From Verrucomicrobiales bacterium (GTDB lineage Bacteria; Verrucomicrobiota; Verrucomicrobiia; Verrucomicrobiales; V1-33): a DNA stretch of 5,393 nt. The first letter of the stretch is position 1; every line of letters starts with the position of its first letter. Positions 1-5,393 of this stretch are shown here, piece after piece. Below the pieces are notes generated by a model. That model made no database searches. It saw only the letters and a program-made list of their open reading frames with translations, and was not told where the DNA came from. The position numbers were made by a program, and so were the translations under genes. Location of the stretch: positions 1-5,393 of the forward strand of contig JALRGF010000342.1 of the NCBI GenBank assembly GCA_023253495.1, read 5' to 3'.

Positions 1-2086
1 CCGGCATGTCGAGCAGCCGTTTGACGATTTCCAGCGGGAGCCGTTGCTGCCGAACCGTCAGTCGCGGCAGGGCCCGGGGATGGCGTGGGGGGATGTCGAT
101 GGCGACGGCGATGATGATGCCTATTTCGGCGGAGCGCGCAAAGACCGGAGCCGGAGCCGCCGCCACGGGAGCCGCCGCCACGGGACCGCCTGGTGCCTCG
201 GCGCTTTCCGTGATCCGGAACAACCGGTCCGCCGGCAGCTTCGTGAACGTCTGCCGCCGCCCGCTCGGCCACTCCACACTGAGTTCCTCAATCATCCGCG
301 CCGACCCCAGACCGAAATGCGCCACCGGCTCGCTCGCCGAAAGAAACCCGCGCGTCGCCGTGACATACCGCGTCAGCCGCCGACCGTCCGGCAGCCGCAC
401 CCGCACCGTTGCTCCCAGCCCCCAGCGGTTGCTCGCCGTGCCCACCAGGCGCACCCGCGCCACGTGACCGTCGACCGACCGGTTGCGGTACACCCCGACC
501 GGCACATCGGCATTATTCACCACCAGATCGAGATCGCCGTCGTTGTCGAAGTCAGCAGTGGCCGCCCCGAAGCTCACCCCCTCGCGATCCAGCCCCCACG
601 CGGCACCTGCACTTTCAAATTTAAGCTTCCCCGTATTCCGGAAGGCGGCGTTCTTTTCCTTCCGCATCGGTTGCTCCTTCCAGAATTTCACGAATTCGGG
701 CGTGCCCGGCTTGAGCACGTTGTCGGCATAGTCGGTCATGTCCGAATGCATCGCGTCCCGCACAATTCCGTTGGTGATGAACAGGTCGGTCCATCCGTCG
801 TTGTCGTAGTCCTCCAGCCGCGGGGTCCACGTCCAGTCAGTGCTCGCCACCCCGAGCATCTGGGCGACCTGGAGCATGCGTCCGGTCCCGGTGTTGAGGT
901 ACACGGCATTGCGCATGAACTGCCGCGGCTCCGCCCAGTCGAGGAACCACGCCATGTCATCCATGTTTCCCATCATCACCTTCTCCCGGTAATGCGTCGT
1001 CGCCGACATGTCGGTGGCAAACAGATCGATCATGCCATCGTTGTTCAGGTCGCCGGTGTCACTGCCCATCGAAAACCACGGCGTATGCGGCACCGCCTGC
1101 CCGATCCGGTCTTCAAAGGTCCCGTCCCCGCGGTTGCGCAGCAGACGGTCCGGCCCGGTAAAATCATTCGCCACATACCAGTCCGGCCGGTTGTCGGCAT
1201 CATAGTCCCACGCCGTCGCCGAAAGCGTGAAGTACGGCCCGCGCACGCCGGAGGCCGACGTCACATCCCGGAAGGCCGCTCCGTCATTGCGGAAAACCCG
1301 GTCGTGCTGCGCGGCATCCACCCGCCGCGCCCGGTCGCCCGGCAGAATCAAAATCTGCCAATACTCCTCCAGCTCCGGCACCACCACCGGCACCTCCTTG
1401 CCGTCGCCCGGCCGCGGCACCATGTTGACCCGGAACGACGTGCCCGGCGGCGGCGGCGTGCCAGTGGTCGCCAGATAGGCATCGAGGTCGCCATCGGCGT
1501 CCGTATCGGCCCACGCCATGGTCATGCTCCCGCCGGAAAAGGCGAGACCGTACTCCGCCGCCCGGTCCGCGAACCGGCCGTTTCCGTCATTGAGGTACAG
1601 CTTGTTCGGCTGGCGGTAGCAGCAGACGTACAGGTCGAGATGACCGTCGTTGTTGACATCGACCATCGAGGCCCCGGTACCCCAGAAATCCGTCGCCAGG
1701 CCGGCCGCCGCCGTGACATCCTCGAAACGGAATCCACCCAGATTCCGGTACAACCGGCCGCCGCCGGACGGGCTGGTCACATAAAAATCCGTCCACCCAT
1801 CCCCATCAAGATCCCCGGTGCAGATGCCGCCCGCCGGGTTCATGCGCATCAGCTCTTTCAGGTACTTGTCCAGATCGCCCCACTCCAGCTGAAAGCCCAC
1901 CCCGGTCTGTTCCGCATCCATCGACTCAAAAAGCGTCCCCTCCCCTCCCCGGCGCGCCTCCAACGGCACCACCTCCAGTCCGGCCGGCTCGGCCGTGACC
2001 CGACCCGCTCCGCAGGCGAGCACGGCAACCACCGCCAGCCGGACCATGACACCGACCGCCGCCACCTCGGAACGCTCCTTGATCAT
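1..2086 (-). CDS. Secreted FG-GAP/VCBS repeat protein with ASPIC/UnbV domain (CRTAC1-like), 3' end missing and disrupted
   Basis: The minus frame is open from ATG at 2086 to the window edge. Residues 1-32 form a signal peptide (hydrophobic LAVVAVLAC, likely cleavage after VTA). Seven calcium-loop motifs of beta-propeller FG-GAP/VCBS type follow, near residues 92 (DLDGDGWTD), 143 (DVNNDGHLD), 194 (DTDADGDLD), 294 (DYDADNRPD, degenerate), 346 (DLNNDGMID), 426 (DYDNDGWTD) and 512 (DFDNDGDLD). Residues about 540-627 are an ASPIC/UnbV domain, with NRWGLGATVRV, TRGFLSASEP, HFGLG and VEWPSGRRQTF. An Ala/Pro linker follows to about residue 652. After that, below position ~135, the minus reading loses all family character, while the plus strand carries the expected continuation, so the gene is broken there. 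The protein is probably exported or surface-attached; substrate and exact role are unknown. Such proteins are often over 1,000 residues, so much of the C-terminus is missing. The start is uncertain: a GTG at 2065 has the better ribosome binding site and ATG 2047 is also in frame. Confidence 0.9.
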   Translation of the reverse strand, partial: MIKERSEVAAVGVMVRLAVVAVLACGAGRVTAEPAGLEVVPLEARRGGEGTLFESMDAEQTGVGFQLEWGDLDKYLKELMRMNPAGGICTGDLDGDGWTDFYVTSPSGGGRLYRNLGGFRFEDVTAAAGLATDFWGTGASMVDVNNDGHLDLYVCCYRQPNKLYLNDGNGRFADRAAEYGLAFSGGSMTMAWADTDADGDLDAYLATTGTPPPPGTSFRVNMVPRPGDGKEVPVVVPELEEYWQILILPGDRARRVDAAQHDRVFRNDGAAFRDVTSASGVRGPYFTLSATAWDYDADNRPDWYVANDFTGPDRLLRNRGDGTFEDRIGQAVPHTPWFSMGSDTGDLNNDGMIDLFATDMSATTHYREKVMMGNMDDMAWFLDWAEPRQFMRNAVYLNTGTGRMLQVAQMLGVASTDWTWTPRLEDYDNDGWTDLFITNGIVRDAMHSDMTDYADNVLKPGTPEFVKFWKEQPMRKEKNAAFRNTGKLKFESAGAAWGLDREGVSFGAATADFDNDGDLDLVVNNADVPVGVYRNRSVDGHVARVRLVGTASNRWGLGATVRVRLPDGRRLTRYVTATRGFLSASEPVAHFGLGSARMIEELSVEWPSGRRQTFTKLPADRLFRITESAEAPGGPVAAAPVAAAPAPVFARSAEIGIIIAVAIDIPPRHPRALPRLTVRQQRLPLEIVKRLLDMP
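2..139 (+). pseudogene. Inverted fragment of the FG-GAP/ASPIC protein (region normally following the ASPIC domain)
   Basis: Read on the plus strand from position 2, this stretch gives RHVEQPFDDFQREPLL, then GPGMAWGDVDGDGDDDAYFGG, ending near GGA at 131-136. The pattern (V/A)EQPFDDF, REPLLP, GPGMAWGDVDGDG, then an F/Y-x-GGA end is what large CRTAC1/UnbV-type proteins carry directly after their first ASPIC domain, at the start of a second FG-GAP region. The main gene, on the opposite strand, lacks exactly this part. The codon boundaries of the two readings coincide. Beyond ~142 the plus frame stays open but turns into Arg/Pro/His-rich antisense noise. I infer that this is a displaced piece of the minus-strand gene. 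A separate plus-strand gene of the same family entering from the left is less likely, since it would have to end exactly at this junction without a stop codon. Confidence 0.75.
154..183. repeat. Two-copy 15-bp tandem repeat in the linker after the ASPIC domain
   Basis: The 15-base unit gagccgccgccacgg occurs twice head to tail, at 154-168 and 169-183. On the minus strand it encodes PVAAA twice in the Ala/Pro-rich linker between the ASPIC domain and the strand-switch point. In-frame units like this are prone to slippage and may vary in copy number between strains. The repeat ends about 15 bp from the inferred breakpoint. Confidence 0.8.
2075..2080 (-). promoter_or_regulatory. Shine-Dalgarno AAGGAG pointing to an internal GTG start
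   Basis: AAGGAG on the minus strand lies 9 bases before an in-frame GTG at 2065-2063, which is ideal spacing. The upstream ATG at 2086 has only a GGGGAG about 16 bases away, and ATG 2047 has no well-placed site. Starting at GTG 2065 would give the shorter signal peptide MAAVGVMVRLAVVAVLAC. This is the only well-spaced Shine-Dalgarno sequence seen among the genes of the window. Confidence 0.5.
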
Positions 2087-2092
2087 GCCCGC

Positions 2093-2122
2093 ATTTAATC
2101 AACTCCCCTTCCCCGCCGGCAA
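2093..2122 (-). promoter_or_regulatory. Weak candidate promoter for the FG-GAP/ASPIC gene
   Basis: On the minus strand TTGCCG (2122-2117) and TTAAAT (2098-2093) are separated by 18 bases. If used, transcription would start at about 2086, placing AAGGAG and GTG 2065 within a short leader. The gene sits behind a terminator and needs its own promoter, but the match to consensus is only moderate. Confidence 0.25.
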
Positions 2123-2197
2123 GTCCTTTCCGGAAGCGGAGACCCCGAAACACCCGGCTCCCACACGCCACCTCCTGTCACCACGAAGTCACCCCAC

Positions 2198-2229
2198 AAA
2201 AAAAGCCGCCCGGGAACTCCCGGACGGCT
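2198..2229 (-). terminator. Rho-independent terminator of the rplM-rpsI operon
   Basis: On the minus strand AGCCGTCCGGG and CCCGGGCGGCT form an 11-bp stem (one G-U pair) around an AGTT loop, followed directly by a run of seven T. It begins about 60 bases after the rpsI stop codon. It should end transcription of the ribosomal operon and uncouple it from the FG-GAP gene downstream on the same strand. On the plus strand no T run follows the hairpin, so it works in one direction only. Confidence 0.93.
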
Positions 2230-2288
2230 GAAAGAAACACCATGAAGGGCCACCCTCCGGAAATCCGGTGAAAGGCAGCCGCCGCGCC

Positions 2289-2678
2289 TCAACGCTTCGA
2301 GAACTGGAAGCGGGCGCGGGCACCAGGCTGACCGGGCTTTTTACGCTCCTTCATCCGCGGGTCGCGGGTCAGCAGCCCGCCATCACGCAACGGCTTGCGC
2401 AGCTCAGCATCGGTGGCCAGCAACGCACGAGCGAGGGCGTGACGCACCGCGCCCACCTGACCGGTCGACCCGCCGCCGGAAACCAGCGCGGTCACATCAT
2501 ATTTTTGAACCGACGCGGTCGCCTGCAGCGGCAGCAGCACCTGATTTTGATGGCTGACCTGAGGGAAATACTCCTCAAACGAACGGCCGTTGATGGTGAT
2601 CTGACCGGTCCCTTCTTTCAGGGAAACCCGGGCGGTGGCCGTCTTGCGACGTCCGGTGGCGGCGGAAACAGTGGACAT
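2289..2678 (-). CDS. rpsI: 30S ribosomal protein S9
   Basis: A complete 129-residue uS9 protein of the small ribosomal subunit, whose C-terminal tail in the family reaches toward the P-site tRNA. Visible family marks are GRRKTATARV at residues 9-18, the S9 signature beginning GGGSTGQ at 68-74 with conserved AVRHALARAL behind it, the RDPRMKERKK stretch around 105-114, and the invariant C-terminal QFSKR. The length matches the family (about 130). I chose ATG at 2678 because the protein then begins MSTVSAATGRRK; the open frame continues upstream to 2750 but that part overlaps rplM and is not S9-like. No Shine-Dalgarno is visible before the start (pyrimidine-rich TTTTCCCTATC). It lies 22 bases after the rplM stop, the conserved rplM-rpsI pairing, and is probably translated from the same mRNA. 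Confidence 0.98.
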   Translation of the reverse strand: MSTVSAATGRRKTATARVSLKEGTGQITINGRSFEEYFPQVSHQNQVLLPLQATASVQKYDVTALVSGGGSTGQVGAVRHALARALLATDAELRKPLRDGGLLTRDPRMKERKKPGQPGARARFQFSKR

Positions 2679-2700
2679 GATAGGGAAAAGGAAAATCCGT

Positions 2701-3129
2701 TTACAGGCTGAGCGGCTGCGGAGCCTGGGCTTCGTGCGGGTGTTTGTCACCCTTGTAAACCTTCAGTTTGCGGTACACGGCCCGACCCAGACGGGTATGC
2801 GGAATCATCCCCTTGACCGCCTTCTCCACCAGCAGTTCAGGATGCGACTGGCGCAGCATCTTCGGGGTCCGGGTGTGGTGGCCGCCGACATAGCCGGAGA
2901 ACGAACGATACTCCTTGTCCGTTTCCTTTTTGCCGGTCAGCACCACCTTGTCCGCATTGATCACCACCACAAAATCACCGGTGTCCACATGCGGCGTGAA
3001 AATCGCCTTGTCCTTGCCACGCAACACACGCGCCGCCCGCTCGGCAACCTTGCCAAGGACTTGATCCTTGGCATCGATCACCCACCACTTGCGCTCCACC
3101 TGCTGGGCTTTGGCTGAAAATGTCTTCAT
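2701..3129 (-). CDS. rplM: 50S ribosomal protein L13
   Basis: A complete 142-residue uL13 protein, the same length as in Escherichia coli, an early-assembling component of the large ribosomal subunit. Diagnostic stretches are KWWVIDAKDQVLGKVA (residues 14-29), FTPHVDTGDFVVVINADKV (44-62), GGHHTRTPK (82-90) and the L13 signature VKGMIPHTRLGRAVYRKLKV around 105-124. ATG at 3129 gives the canonical MKTFSAKA start; the longer frame from 3177 adds a non-family extension that runs into the promoter. The region before the start offers only a weak GAAG, so initiation does not depend on a strong Shine-Dalgarno. It is the first gene of the operon with rpsI. Autoregulation by L13 through the leader is known in E. 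coli; here only a small leader hairpin hints at it. Confidence 0.98.
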   Translation of the reverse strand: MKTFSAKAQQVERKWWVIDAKDQVLGKVAERAARVLRGKDKAIFTPHVDTGDFVVVINADKVVLTGKKETDKEYRSFSGYVGGHHTRTPKMLRQSHPELLVEKAVKGMIPHTRLGRAVYRKLKVYKGDKHPHEAQAPQPLSL

Positions 3130-3153
3130 GACGGCTTCAAAAAATATGAGTAA

Positions 3154-3171
3154 TTCCCGGATTCGGGGGAA
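3154..3171 (-). promoter_or_regulatory. Small hairpin in the rplM leader
   Basis: On the minus strand TTCCC and GGGAA pair around CCGAATCC, with an alternative CCCG/CGGG pairing around AATC. It would lie near the 5' end of the rplM mRNA, about 25 bases before the start codon. It could be a control element of the ribosomal operon, but the stem is short and may have no role. Confidence 0.3.
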
Positions 3172-3175
3172 CGGC

Positions 3176-3203
3176 AACTAATGGGATTCACCCCTGCTGT
3201 CAA
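3176..3203 (-). promoter_or_regulatory. Probable sigma-70-type promoter of rplM-rpsI
   Basis: A perfect TTGACA -35 box lies at 3203-3198 on the minus strand. The -10 element is poorly conserved: TTAGTT at 3181-3176 after 16 bases, or ATTAGT after 15. Transcription would start near 3169, leaving a leader of about 40 bases. Position and the consensus -35 support the call; the weak -10 limits it. Confidence 0.45.
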
Positions 3204-3331
3204 CTCGCTTTTGTGAATAATTCAGACCTCGCTTCTTTCAAAAAAAATTCCCACGGATCCCCCGCCGCCCACCCCTCCGACCTGCCCCATTTTGTTCATC
3301 CTCACCCACTGCCCGCCTGCCCGCCACCCGC

Positions 3332-3493
3332 ATGTTCCACCATTCCCCCAACACCCGACGCGCCACCCCCGAACGAGTCCTCCTGCTCTTCGCCGCCTTT
3401 GTCCTGCTCGCCGCTTTCTCCGCCGTGCGCGACGCGCGGCGGCGCGCCACCCTGGAACACGCCGTGCCGGTCAGCAGCGCGACCACTCCTTGA
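3332..3493 (+). CDS. Small single-span membrane protein of unknown function (53 residues)
   Basis: I do not recognise this protein. The frame runs from ATG at 3332 to TGA at 3491-3493. It has a basic N-terminus (MFHHSPNTRRATPER), one clear membrane segment at residues 16-32 (VLLLFAAFVLLAAFSAV), then a charged stretch RDARRRATLEH and a short polar tail. Third codon positions are almost all G or C (exceptions mainly CAT, CGA, GAA, TTT and the final ACT CCT), which is the coding pattern of the neighbouring genes and unlikely by chance. There is no Shine-Dalgarno, but most genes here lack one. It lies between the divergent rplM promoter and the barrel gene on the same strand. Alternative overlapping frames at this place are Arg/Pro-rich and look like shadows. 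A 53-residue frame could still be chance. Confidence 0.55.
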   Translation: MFHHSPNTRRATPERVLLLFAAFVLLAAFSAVRDARRRATLEHAVPVSSATTP

Positions 3494-3520
3494 ACACGGC
3501 CTCGGGGAACGGGCGGGAGT

Positions 3521-3568
3521 AAAAATTATTCAGTAGTTCTTGATATTTTATAAAAATTTGATATTTCC
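3521..3568 (+). promoter_or_regulatory. AT-rich promoter region of the outer-membrane protein gene
   Basis: An abrupt AT-rich island lies inside very GC-rich DNA. Candidate elements are TTGATA (3540-3545) with TATTTC (3562-3567) after 16 bases, or TATAAA (3549-3554) with a poor -35 at 3526-3531. Either gives an untranslated leader of about 55-75 bases. The exact boxes are uncertain; a promoter here is likely. Confidence 0.45.
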
Positions 3569-3582
3569 TCCCCTGAAGGGCC

Positions 3583-3592
3583 CGGCATGCCG
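3583..3592. repeat. Perfect 10-bp palindrome in the leader of the outer-membrane protein gene
   Basis: CGGCATGCCG is its own reverse complement and lies just after CCCTGAAGGG (3571-3580), itself a short CCC/GGG stem-loop. Both sit between the AT-rich promoter and the start codon at 3630. They could be an operator or mRNA structure, or chance in GC-rich DNA. Confidence 0.3.
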
Positions 3593-3629
3593 CCGCTCCC
3601 TGTCCCCATCTCCTCATCCTTCACTTCCT

Positions 3630-4319
3630 ATGAACACCCGAATCGCAACAATCGCCATGGCCTCCCTGCTGGGCACCGGTTCCGCCCTGGCTGGTGACGG
3701 CTACTACAATCAGCCTGCCTCCGGCGGCAGCCCGCTTTACGGTGACACCGGTGCCGCCGGCGGGTGGTTTGCCGGCATCCGCGGCAGCGCGCTCTGGCTG
3801 GAGGACATCGGCTACATCACGGATACGCGTCTCGGCTCGATCGGCCTGGATGCCACCTTCGATGTCGGCTGGGGCCTGACGGTGCCCTTTGGCTATCAGT
3901 TCACCAACGGCTTTGCCCTCGGCGGCAGCCTTGGCTACTACAGTGCCGGGATCGACGAAATTTCCGTCCTCTACCGCGGCCGTCGCGTCGGCGAGGTCGG
4001 TCTCGACGCCGATGCCTCCACTCTGCCGATGCTTTTTAATGCGTCTTACCAGTTCCGCCTCTCCGACGCCCTCTCGTTCACCCTCGGTGCCGGTGCCGGT
4101 CTGGCGTGGTCGCAGCTCGACGTCGATGACATCGGCGGACAAGACTACGACCTGTCGGTTGACGGCTGGGACTTCAGCTTCCAGGGGTTTGGCGGCTTCA
4201 ATTATTCGGTGCGGCCGAATGCCGACCTGAGCCTCGGCTACCGCTACATCCAGTCGGAGACCGACGAGGATTCGCTGCAGGGCCACAATCTTGAGGCCGG
4301 GGTGGTCATCAAGTTCTGA
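3630..4319 (+). CDS. Outer-membrane beta-barrel protein (OMP_b-brl / porin-family-like)
   Basis: A complete 229-residue protein. Residues 1-21 are a signal peptide (MNTRIATIAMASLLGTGSALA, cleavage after ALA), so the mature chain has about 208 residues and should enter the outer membrane. The mature part alternates aromatic, Gly-rich strands with acidic loops: GGWFAGIRGSALWLEDI near the start, VGWGLTVPFGYQF, ALGGSLGYYSAG, LSFTLGAGAGLAWSQLDV, FSFQGFGGFNYSV and ADLSLGYRYIQSE. It ends in GVVIKF, with the terminal Phe recognised by the barrel assembly machinery in the family. Size and layout suit an eight-stranded barrel. The ligand or function cannot be told. ATG 3630 is chosen because the signal peptide starts there; an upstream frame from 3540 lies in the promoter. 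No Shine-Dalgarno is seen (TTCACTTCCT). The gene ends 24 bases before the convergent gene, with no terminator visible between. Confidence 0.88.
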   Translation: MNTRIATIAMASLLGTGSALAGDGYYNQPASGGSPLYGDTGAAGGWFAGIRGSALWLEDIGYITDTRLGSIGLDATFDVGWGLTVPFGYQFTNGFALGGSLGYYSAGIDEISVLYRGRRVGEVGLDADASTLPMLFNASYQFRLSDALSFTLGAGAGLAWSQLDVDDIGGQDYDLSVDGWDFSFQGFGGFNYSVRPNADLSLGYRYIQSETDEDSLQGHNLEAGVVIKF

Positions 4320-4343
4320 GCCCCTTCTCCGTTCCGAGCCAGC

Positions 4344-5393
4344 TCACCTCCCAACAGACCGCGGCCGATGCCGCCATATGTGATGGGCAAACTGGGGCTC
4401 CTCCAGCCCCGGGAAATGCGCCACCCTCTCGAAGTCGCCCGACTCCTCAATCGCCCGCAGAAACGCGGGCGATGAAGCGGCGACCACCGGGCGGTACCCG
4501 AAGCCCACCAGGAGCGGCCGCCCCTCGGTCTCGGCGCGTTCCACCCATTCCCGGAGCTGCACCGGGTCTGCCCCGATCACCGGGATCGAAGGGTCGTAGC
4601 TGCCGGCTTCGGAAGCGTGCAGCACCGCCAGCGGCAGCACCCCGTCCACTGGCGTGCGCAAAAACCGCGCTACCTCACGAAGCGCCTGTTTGCCCTGCGT
4701 CCGGTACGTCCGGAGCGGTGCGCTGATCAGCGAAAGCCAGCACAGGAAAGCCACGCCCGGGAGCAGCAGGACCGCCAGCCCCCGGCGGCGGGCCCCGGTC
4801 GGCGTTCCGCCCCCGCCGAGTACCACAAAACCCACAACCTGCCGCCATGACATCCGCTGGCCGCGGGCACCTGTCGTCGCCCCGCCCACTCCTCGCGCCC
4901 GCGCGAACGCCACCGCCGCCGCCGTCCCCACCCCGCCCAGCACCAGCACCCCGGGCAGCAGAAACAGGACATACCAGCTGAACAACACACTGCGCCCGAC
5001 CAGGGTCGCCGCCACGGCCAGAAATGCCGCCAGCGGAAGGGTCAGGACTACCAGCCGGCCGGTCGTTGAAGCCCACGCCCGCACCACCCCGGCACCGAGC
5101 AGCACCAGACCGAGCCCGGCCGTCAGCATCAGCCCCAGCGGACTTTCCTCCCGGACGCCGCCCAGCGACGGATGGCTCGCGATCTCCGGGTTGGCATTCT
5201 CCCAGGGCATGCCGGCAAACAGGAACGACCCGGTATTGGCAAACCACATCGGGCCGAGACCGGCGGAAAAAACATCGTTGGCCGCCAGCGCCGCCCGGAT
5301 CTGCGGAAAACACGGGGCCATCAAATGCAGATAAACCATCGCCGCAGTATGCATGAGAAAATGATTCACTCCATTGAAGACAGTGCCGAAATT
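4344..5393 (-). CDS. Polytopic membrane protein, C-terminal part, glycosyltransferase family 39-like (5' end outside window)
   Basis: The minus frame is open from the right window edge to TGA at 4346-4344, giving 349 visible residues. The frame continues past the GTG at 5369 without a stop, so the start lies outside and the protein is longer. At least four membrane segments are visible, near visible residues 85-107 (LGLMLTAGLGLVLLGAGVV), 113-132 (LVVLTLPLAAFLAVAATLVG), 136-165 (VLFSWYVLFLLPGVLVLGG) and 205-225 (GLAVLLLPGVAFLCWLSL). A soluble tail of about 125 residues follows. This layout, with an N-terminal half expected outside the window and a small periplasmic-type tail after the last span, resembles GT39/ArnT-type transferases that use lipid-linked sugars. 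The catalytic acidic residues would be in the missing part, so the family is an inference and a different polytopic protein is possible. A basic, Gly-rich loop lies between the third and fourth spans. Confidence 0.7.
   Translation of the reverse strand, partial: NFGTVFNGVNHFLMHTAAMVYLHLMAPCFPQIRAALAANDVFSAGLGPMWFANTGSFLFAGMPWENANPEIASHPSLGGVREESPLGLMLTAGLGLVLLGAGVVRAWASTTGRLVVLTLPLAAFLAVAATLVGRSVLFSWYVLFLLPGVLVLGGVGTAAAVAFARARGVGGATTGARGQRMSWRQVVGFVVLGGGGTPTGARRRGLAVLLLPGVAFLCWLSLISAPLRTYRTQGKQALREVARFLRTPVDGVLPLAVLHASEAGSYDPSIPVIGADPVQLREWVERAETEGRPLLVGFGYRPVVAASSPAFLRAIEESGDFERVAHFPGLEEPQFAHHIWRHRPRSVGR

Noticed and set aside
2023..2034. Lipoprotein box around VLAC in the FG-GAP protein signal peptide
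   Set aside because: The residues before Cys (V-L-A) do not fit the usual L-[AS]-[GA]-C pattern; a signal peptidase I site at VTA is better.
44..2098. A 684-codon open frame on the plus strand across the whole FG-GAP gene
   Set aside because: It uses the same triplets as the minus-strand gene in reverse complement. Past ~142 it is Arg/His/Pro-rich with no family features, whereas the minus strand shows repeated calcium motifs and an ASPIC domain. Only the first ~135 bases carry real plus-strand coding character.
2257..2268. Second hairpin CCGGA-AA-TCCGG between the rpsI stop and the terminator
   Set aside because: A 5-bp stem with a 2-base loop is sterically poor and common by chance in GC-rich DNA; no T run follows.
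2679..2750. N-terminal extension of S9 to 2750
   Set aside because: It overlaps the rplM coding end and is not part of the S9 family; the start at 2678 gives the canonical length.
3621..4286. A 221-codon minus-strand frame opposite the barrel gene
   Set aside because: It is an antisense shadow of a GC-rich coding region. The plus strand has a signal peptide, barrel strand pattern and terminal Phe; the minus product has no recognisable feature.
4320..4343. Terminator between the convergent barrel and membrane protein genes
   Set aside because: The 24-base gap has no stem with a T run on either strand.
4654..5334. A 226-codon plus-strand frame opposite the membrane protein gene
   Set aside because: Its product is Pro/Arg/Ala/Ser-rich, typical of an antisense frame, while the minus strand shows clear membrane segments.

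Overview
The window looks like a piece of a GC-rich Gram-negative bacterial genome. Verrucomicrobiota, perhaps an Opitutales-like lineage, is my best guess. That rests on the style of the L13 and S9 proteins, the large secreted FG-GAP/ASPIC protein, the outer-membrane barrel protein and the mostly absent Shine-Dalgarno sequences. It is an inference from sequence character, not a database match.

Layout from left to right. (1) Positions 1-2086, minus strand: a large secreted FG-GAP/VCBS-type protein with a CRTAC1/UnbV-like ASPIC domain, cut by the left window edge. Its last ~135 bp in the window are abnormal. There the minus frame turns to nonsense, while the plus strand reads as the family segment expected just after the ASPIC domain, including a DVDGDGDDD calcium-loop motif. 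The gene is therefore broken by an inversion or a fold-back junction near position 135-145. (2) 2198-2229: a strong intrinsic terminator on the minus strand. (3) 2289-3129, minus strand: rpsI (S9) and rplM (L13) in the conserved rplM-rpsI operon, with a perfect TTGACA -35 box and a short hairpin in the leader. (4) 3332-3493, plus strand: a 53-residue single-membrane-span protein of unknown function. (5) 3630-4319, plus strand: a signal-peptide-bearing outer-membrane beta-barrel protein behind an AT-rich promoter region. (6) 4344-5393, minus strand: the C-terminal part of a polytopic membrane protein resembling GT39-type glycosyltransferases, cut by the right window edge and convergent with the barrel gene.

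The genes do not form one pathway. rplM-rpsI is a housekeeping ribosomal operon, the barrel, the FG-GAP protein and the membrane protein all belong to the cell envelope or are exported, and the terminator separates the ribosomal operon from the FG-GAP gene. I see no defence system, mobile element, tRNA, rRNA or CRISPR array. The observation most worth following is the strand switch inside the FG-GAP/ASPIC gene.
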